The notes below the pieces were generated by a model. It saw only the letters and a program-made list of their open reading frames with translations. It was not told where the DNA came from and made no database searches. A program made the translations under genes and the position numbers. Below are positions 7,185-11,699 of a DNA stretch of 11,699 bases, one piece after another; position 1 is the stretch's first letter; each line of letters starts with the position of its first letter. The stretch is from JBKSMP01 sp964582055 (GTDB lineage Bacteria > Verrucomicrobiota > Verrucomicrobiia > Opitutales > UBA9783). The stretch lies in NCBI GenBank assembly GCA_964582055.1, contig CAZOPT010000024.1, positions 1 through 11,699 of the forward strand, given 5' to 3'.

Positions 7185-9233
7185 ATGGTAAAAAAAGAAA
7201 AAAAGAAAAATCAACAGGAAAAGGCTCCTAAATCGTTTAAAACAAAAAGTTTTTTAGTATGGGGTTCTTTATTGCTCATTTTATTGATGCTTAATTCGTT
7301 AGCATTAACTCCTGAAGGAAGGTTGCACTTAACCGTCAATCAAGTCTTTGATTTAGCCAAAGAACGTTTAATTGAAAGTGCAGAAATGCAATCTGATTCA
7401 ACGGGTGGTCCTCAATGGTATAAAATTAAAGGGACTTTAATTAAAGATGGAACTAAGATTTATAAAATTTTAAGTGAAGATCCAACAAGTATTTGGTCGA
7501 AACAAACGCTTTTAAGGGGGGAATCAGCTGCATCTGCTTTACCTTTACATTTTGAAGCTGCAGGACGTTTGACCGATAGTCGTTTCAATGAGTTGTTGGA
7601 TGGTGATTTTGGTTTTGAACTTAAAGAACGCCCAGCAAGCACCTTACTTTCCTCTATTTTAATTAATATCTTACCTTTTGTTTTAATTTTCGGTTTCCTT
7701 TATGTAATGTTTGCAAGACAAGTTCGAGTTGCCGGTAAAAGTGCTATGAGCTTTGGTAAAAGCCGTGCGCGCTTGTTGCAAGAAGATAAAAAGAAAGTAA
7801 CGTTTGCCGATGTTGCTGGTTGTGATGAAGCCAAAGAAGAAGTTAAAGAAATTGTCGACTTTTTGAAAAATCCTAAAAAATTCCAAGATATTGGTGGCCG
7901 TGTACCTAAAGGTTGTTTGATGGTAGGATCTCCAGGAACCGGAAAAACATTGTTGGCAAAAGCGATTGCAGGAGAAGCCAATGTACCTTTTTTCAGTATA
8001 AGTGGTTCGGACTTTGTTGAAATGTTTGTAGGTGTAGGTGCTTCGCGTGTACGTGATATGTTCGAGCAAGCTAAGCAAAATGCCCCTTGTTTGGTTTTCA
8101 TCGATGAAATCGATGCTGTAGGACGTAAAAGAGGTGCGGGGTTAGGTGGAGGTAACGATGAGCGTGAACAAACACTTAATGCTATGTTGGTTGAAATGGA
8201 TGGTTTTGAATCACGTGAAGGGATTATTATTGTCGCAGCAACCAATCGTCCAGACGTTTTAGATAATGCTCTATTACGTCCAGGGCGCTTCGATCGTCAA
8301 GTTGTTTTAGATTTGCCAGACATTCATGGGCGTGAAGAAATTTTGCGTGTTCATGCAAAACGTATTAAGATGAGTCCTGAAGTAGATTTGAAGGTTGTTG
8401 CACGTAATACTTCAAGTTATTCGGGAGCAGATTTGGAAAATTTACTTAATGAAGCAGCTTTGTTAGCGGCTAGAAGATCCAAAAAACGCGTAGAACCTTG
8501 CGATTTAGATGAAGCACGTGATAAGATTTCTTTTGGTCGTGAACGTAAAAAGTTGATGGATGAAAACGATAAAAAGATTACCGCTTATCACGAAGCTGGC
8601 CATGCAATTGTTCAGGCTGTTATCGATGATGGCTTGCTTCCTATTCATAAGGTAACCATCATTCCTCGCGGACAAAGCCTAGGAAGTACGATGATGCTGC
8701 CATCAAAAGATATTTTAAATTATTCCAAAAAACAAAGTTTAAATCAAATTTGTTGTTGCATGGGCGGACGTATTGCTGAAGAAATAAAATTTAATGAGCA
8801 AACAAGTGGTGCATCTTCGGACATTCGTGTTGCTACAAAAATGGCACGTCGTATGGTTTGTGATTGGGGCATGAGTCGCATGGGCCCATTAGCATTTGGC
8901 GAAAACCAAGAACATATCTTTTTAGGTAAAGAGATTGCACGTGAACAGAATTATAGCGAAAGAACTGCACAACAGATTGACGATGCTATTTCAGAGATTG
9001 TTCAAGAGCAGTATAAGCGTGCTCAAACGATTTTGAAAGAAAAAGAAAATTGCCTAGAAATATTGGCACAAGCCCTTTTGCAATATGAAACTTTAGAAGG
9101 CAAGTATGTTTATGAAATTGTGAAAGAAGGTACACTTATCTCAAAAATTTCTGAAGAAAAACTGGCTGAGATTGAAGCGCAAACAACAGAAAAAGTAGAA
9201 ACTGTAATAACTCAAGAAGATAAAAATGCCTAA
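7185..9233 (+). CDS. ftsH: ATP-dependent zinc metalloprotease FtsH
   Basis: Hexameric membrane-anchored AAA+ protease that extracts and degrades misassembled membrane proteins and selected cytoplasmic regulators. The 682 residues show a Lys-rich cytoplasmic start, TM1 at about 22-41, a periplasmic domain at about 45-150, TM2 at about 154-176, then the AAA domain. Walker A is GSPGTGKT (248-255, Ser249 where Pro is usual), Walker B ends in Asp307-Glu308, and the GLGGGNDEREQTLNAMLVEM block and the second region of homology with RPGRFDR follow. The M41 protease domain has HEAGH (469-473) with the third zinc ligand Asp546 in SGASSDIRVAT. All catalytic residues are present. The C-terminal helix is Glu-rich. 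The ATG at 7185 follows an A-run with no Shine-Dalgarno motif. The stop overlaps def by 8 nt. FtsH is known to associate with SPFH proteins in other bacteria, which makes the nearby floA relevant. Confidence 0.98.
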   Translation: MVKKEKKKNQQEKAPKSFKTKSFLVWGSLLLILLMLNSLALTPEGRLHLTVNQVFDLAKERLIESAEMQSDSTGGPQWYKIKGTLIKDGTKIYKILSEDPTSIWSKQTLLRGESAASALPLHFEAAGRLTDSRFNELLDGDFGFELKERPASTLLSSILINILPFVLIFGFLYVMFARQVRVAGKSAMSFGKSRARLLQEDKKKVTFADVAGCDEAKEEVKEIVDFLKNPKKFQDIGGRVPKGCLMVGSPGTGKTLLAKAIAGEANVPFFSISGSDFVEMFVGVGASRVRDMFEQAKQNAPCLVFIDEIDAVGRKRGAGLGGGNDEREQTLNAMLVEMDGFESREGIIIVAATNRPDVLDNALLRPGRFDRQVVLDLPDIHGREEILRVHAKRIKMSPEVDLKVVARNTSSYSGADLENLLNEAALLAARRSKKRVEPCDLDEARDKISFGRERKKLMDENDKKITAYHEAGHAIVQAVIDDGLLPIHKVTIIPRGQSLGSTMMLPSKDILNYSKKQSLNQICCCMGGRIAEEIKFNEQTSGASSDIRVATKMARRMVCDWGMSRMGPLAFGENQEHIFLGKEIAREQNYSERTAQQIDDAISEIVQEQYKRAQTILKEKENCLEILAQALLQYETLEGKYVYEIVKEGTLISKISEEKLAEIEAQTTEKVETVITQEDKNA

Positions 9234-9819
9234 GCCAGAATCTTGTATGATTTGTACGTTTGGTGCGCCTGTTTTGCGCAAGAAGGCAGGTTTGGTAACT
9301 AAATTTGGAACTCAATTAGAAAAAAAAGCAGAACATATGTTGCAGTCCATGTACACGGCTAATGGTATTGGTTTAGCGGCACCCCAAATCGGTGAATCTA
9401 TTCAATTAGTCGTTATTGATTTACAATTGGAAAAAAGCGACGAAACTGTTATTTTAGATGGACGTACATTGCCGCTTCAATTGATACAACCATTTTGTTT
9501 CATTAATCCCAATTTTGAACCCGTTAATGATGTAAAAATTTCAGAAGAAGAAGGTTGTTTATCGTTACCTGATGTCCGAGGAAAAGTTAGCCGTTTTCAT
9601 GAAATAAGACTTCATTATCAAGATCTCTGGGGAATTCAGCATGTTTTGCAATGCCGTAATTTATTTGCACGTTGTATACAACATGAGTGTGATCATTTAC
9701 GTGGCATTTTGTTCATCGATCATCTGTCTAAAACAGAACGTAAAGACAATCAAGCTCTGCTAGAAGATATTAAAGCCTTAGGTGGACAATTTGATTATGC
9801 AGCACTGGAAGACGATTAA
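9226..9819 (+). CDS. def: peptide deformylase
   Basis: Metalloenzyme that removes the N-formyl group from nascent polypeptides at the ribosome. All three family motifs are intact: GIGLAAPQ (residues 47-54), EEGCLS (108-113, Cys111 a metal ligand) and HECDH (153-157, His153 and His157 metal ligands, Glu154 catalytic). The length of 197 residues is slightly above the usual 165-190, through a longer strand-loop region at about 68-95 before the FINP segment and a short acidic tail. The start ATG lies 8 nt inside the end of ftsH, and the next gene begins 3 bp after the stop, so expression is surely coupled. In many bacteria def sits beside fmt; here fmt is absent from the window. Confidence 0.97.
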   Translation: MPKPESCMICTFGAPVLRKKAGLVTKFGTQLEKKAEHMLQSMYTANGIGLAAPQIGESIQLVVIDLQLEKSDETVILDGRTLPLQLIQPFCFINPNFEPVNDVKISEEEGCLSLPDVRGKVSRFHEIRLHYQDLWGIQHVLQCRNLFARCIQHECDHLRGILFIDHLSKTERKDNQALLEDIKALGGQFDYAALEDD

Positions 9820-9822
9820 AAA

Positions 9823-11699
9823 ATGTTGGAAAAATTATTTTATTTTTTGATCTATTGCCTAAACCGACTTCCTGAGTGTTTTGCTCGTATTTTATGCACA
9901 TTCGGAGGATATTGCCTTTATTATGGATTGCCGTTGCGTCGGCGCATTATTTTATATAATTTGCACATCGCTTTTCCTCAAAAAACAGAAAAATGGCGCC
10001 GCAAGATTGGACTTGTTCATTGTTGTCGTTGGGTTGAAACAGCTTGGGCTTTTTTAGTTACTAGTTGTTGGTCGGAAGATAAAATAAAACAACGGATAAA
10101 GCCGTCTGCTACTTTTAAAAATTGGATTCAAGATTTGCAGAAAAATAAGCGTTCTGCAGTTGTTTTGGTTCCTCATTTGAATTTAATGGAAGCTATGACG
10201 TGGGTGCCTTGTTTTTTCCAAAAATTTCCTAATACAGGTGTTGTCTATCGACCTTTTCGCACAAAATGGTTTGAAGACTGGATTCGAAAAACACGCGAAC
10301 GATTTGGATTACAGCTTATTTCAAGAAAACGTGGTGTAGCACCTTTAGAAAAAATTTTAAAAAACGGTGGTATTGTAAGCCTACTTTTTGATCAATCTGC
10401 AGGTGAAACAGGTTGTCTAACTACTTTTTTTGAACGTTTAGCTTCAACAACAGACTTACCAGGGCGCTTGATTGAAAAATATGGTTCCGATGCAGTTATC
10501 GTTTATCTTAAACGCACAGGGTTTATTCGCGGTGAATTGTGTGTAGAAGAGATTTTTGCACCGAAAAAAGATGCATTGAATATAACACTTGCTGCCAATC
10601 ATTGGTTAGAAGGGAAATTGCAAACAGAACGTTATTTTTTTGAAAATTGGTTATGGATGCATCGTCGTTGGAAAACACAGCAAAATCCGACACGTCGCTT
10701 TCACATTTATCAAAAACGCAATTGGTTGGAAGAAACCTGTCAATTTTTTAATTGGACTACATTGCCACATCGTACACAAATATGGATTCGCATGCCTAAT
10801 TGGCTGGGTGACTGTGTGATGACATATCCCGTTATTCAAGCAATTCGACAAGCTCGACCTGATTTTTGCATTCATTTAGTAGCACAAAGAAGCTTTGCGC
10901 CATGGCTTCAACGTCACTTTCCGGTAGATTTTATTCATATTTTACCTAAAAAATCAGGATGGTCTTATTTTAGAAGTTTTTGGCAAATTCGTAATCGTTA
11001 TCCGGATATTTGGATTAACTTTCCTAATTCTTTACGGAGCGATTTTGAAGCCTTTTGTTCGGGTGCACCACAACGCTTTGGTTTGCAGAAAAAAGGGAAA
11101 CGTTACTTGCTTAATTATGTATTTGTTCCTAAACAACCTATTACCTGTCATCAAACAGAATTGTGGTATCAATTATTCAAAAACTTTGGCTTAAAGGAAC
11201 CATTATCTAAAATTCCCGTTGAAATTCACAAAAAAGAAAAAAATATAAAATCCTTTGCATGCTTCTGCGGTTCGGCAAATACACCTCAAAAACGTTGGCC
11301 CGTTCAACGTTGGCAAAAATTGATTCAATTGCTTTTAGAGCATTATCCACAAGCACATTGTGTACTTTTAGGTAATGCAAAAGATCGTTTATTATGTACG
11401 GATATTTTATTGAGGTTACCAGAAGGACGCGTAAAAAACTTAGCAGGGCAAACTTTGTTGCCTGAATTAGAATGTACTTTGAGGAATGTTAATTTCGTTG
11501 TGGCAAACGACTCAGGTGGTATGCATTTGGCTAACTTTTTTGGCATTCCAACTGTCGGCCTATTTGGACCAACGAATCCGGATTGGGGAGGTCCTTTCTT
11601 TGATGCACCAAAATGTATCGTCCAATCACCTACAAAATCAATTGCAGATTTATCTGAAGCTACAGTTTTTGAATGTATTAACGATTGGCTGGAAGAATA
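9823..11699 (+). CDS. fused lipid A acyltransferase (LpxL/HtrB-like) and GT9 heptosyltransferase-like protein, right end at window edge
   Basis: One uninterrupted frame of 625 codons joins two LPS-assembly enzymes. Residues about 1-300 are a lysophospholipid/lipid A late acyltransferase: N-terminal hydrophobic segment, NLHIAFPQ block, catalytic HLNLME (His118-x4-Glu123), YRPFRTKWFEDWI, SLLFDQSAGETG and the closing WMHRRWK (278-284). After a linker of under 40 residues, a glycosyltransferase family 9 module starts at 320 with IWIRMPNWLGDCVMTYP (heptosyltransferase N-terminal motif), continues with KRWPVQRWQKLI and LLGNAKDR, and reaches the donor-site DSGGMH (563-568) and GLFGPTNPDWGG. The family would transfer an acyl chain to lipid A and a heptose-like sugar to the inner core at the cytoplasmic face of the inner membrane; exact donors are unknown. 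The last two bases of the window are TA after a Glu-Glu pair, which may be the first two bases of a stop codon. It starts 3 bp after def, with no Shine-Dalgarno motif. Confidence 0.92.
   Translation, partial: MLEKLFYFLIYCLNRLPECFARILCTFGGYCLYYGLPLRRRIILYNLHIAFPQKTEKWRRKIGLVHCCRWVETAWAFLVTSCWSEDKIKQRIKPSATFKNWIQDLQKNKRSAVVLVPHLNLMEAMTWVPCFFQKFPNTGVVYRPFRTKWFEDWIRKTRERFGLQLISRKRGVAPLEKILKNGGIVSLLFDQSAGETGCLTTFFERLASTTDLPGRLIEKYGSDAVIVYLKRTGFIRGELCVEEIFAPKKDALNITLAANHWLEGKLQTERYFFENWLWMHRRWKTQQNPTRRFHIYQKRNWLEETCQFFNWTTLPHRTQIWIRMPNWLGDCVMTYPVIQAIRQARPDFCIHLVAQRSFAPWLQRHFPVDFIHILPKKSGWSYFRSFWQIRNRYPDIWINFPNSLRSDFEAFCSGAPQRFGLQKKGKRYLLNYVFVPKQPITCHQTELWYQLFKNFGLKEPLSKIPVEIHKKEKNIKSFACFCGSANTPQKRWPVQRWQKLIQLLLEHYPQAHCVLLGNAKDRLLCTDILLRLPEGRVKNLAGQTLLPELECTLRNVNFVVANDSGGMHLANFFGIPTVGLFGPTNPDWGGPFFDAPKCIVQSPTKSIADLSEATVFECINDWLEE

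Noticed and set aside
7683..8245. Two long overlapping minus-strand frames (131 and 181 codons) inside ftsH
   Set aside because: They are antisense to the strongly conserved AAA domain; such open antisense frames follow from codon constraints, and neither product has recognisable motifs.
10651..10875. 74-codon minus-strand frame
   Set aside because: It is antisense to the junction of the acyltransferase and GT9 domains and has no coding features of its own.
10792..11699. Separate heptosyltransferase gene starting at the ATG of MPNWLGD
   Set aside because: The upstream frame is continuous with no stop, and this start would cut off the first beta strand of the GT9 fold (IWIR), so a fusion is the simpler reading.

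Overview
The window is an AT-rich stretch of a Gram-negative bacterial chromosome. It is densely packed and contains no mobile elements, RNA genes or CRISPR arrays that I could find. A lipid A acyltransferase joined to a heptosyltransferase-type glycosyltransferase, together with an RseP-type protease, implies an outer membrane with LPS. The FloA type, the long RseP, the wording of the FtsH motifs and the lack of Shine-Dalgarno sequences would fit the Planctomycetes-Verrucomicrobia-Chlamydiae-Lentisphaerae group. That placement is inference from recalled family features and is not proven here.

Layout: the left 1.7 kb (minus strand) carries rseP, whose C-terminal end lies off the window. A 136-bp divergent intergenic region (1707-1842) holds a candidate promoter for rseP and an imperfect inverted repeat just before floA. 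Everything to the right is on the plus strand: floA (flotillin-like scaffold), a small single-pass membrane protein of unknown function, an M50 site-2-protease homologue whose catalytic Glu is replaced by Gln, a 55-bp AT-rich gap, then sulP, tilS, ftsH, def and a fused lpxL-type/GT9 gene that reaches the right edge. Apart from the gap before sulP, plus-strand neighbours overlap or sit 3-6 bp apart, so they probably form one or two transcription units.

Functionally the left half concerns membrane organisation and intramembrane proteolysis (RseP, FloA, the inactive-looking S2P). The right half mixes housekeeping functions: anion transport (SulP), tRNA-Ile decoding (TilS), membrane protein quality control (FtsH), removal of N-terminal formyl groups (Def) and LPS assembly. 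The most unusual points are the HQWGH pseudo-protease encoded beside FloA, the acyltransferase-glycosyltransferase fusion, the unrecognised 140-residue membrane protein between floA and the S2P homologue, and the uniform absence of Shine-Dalgarno motifs.
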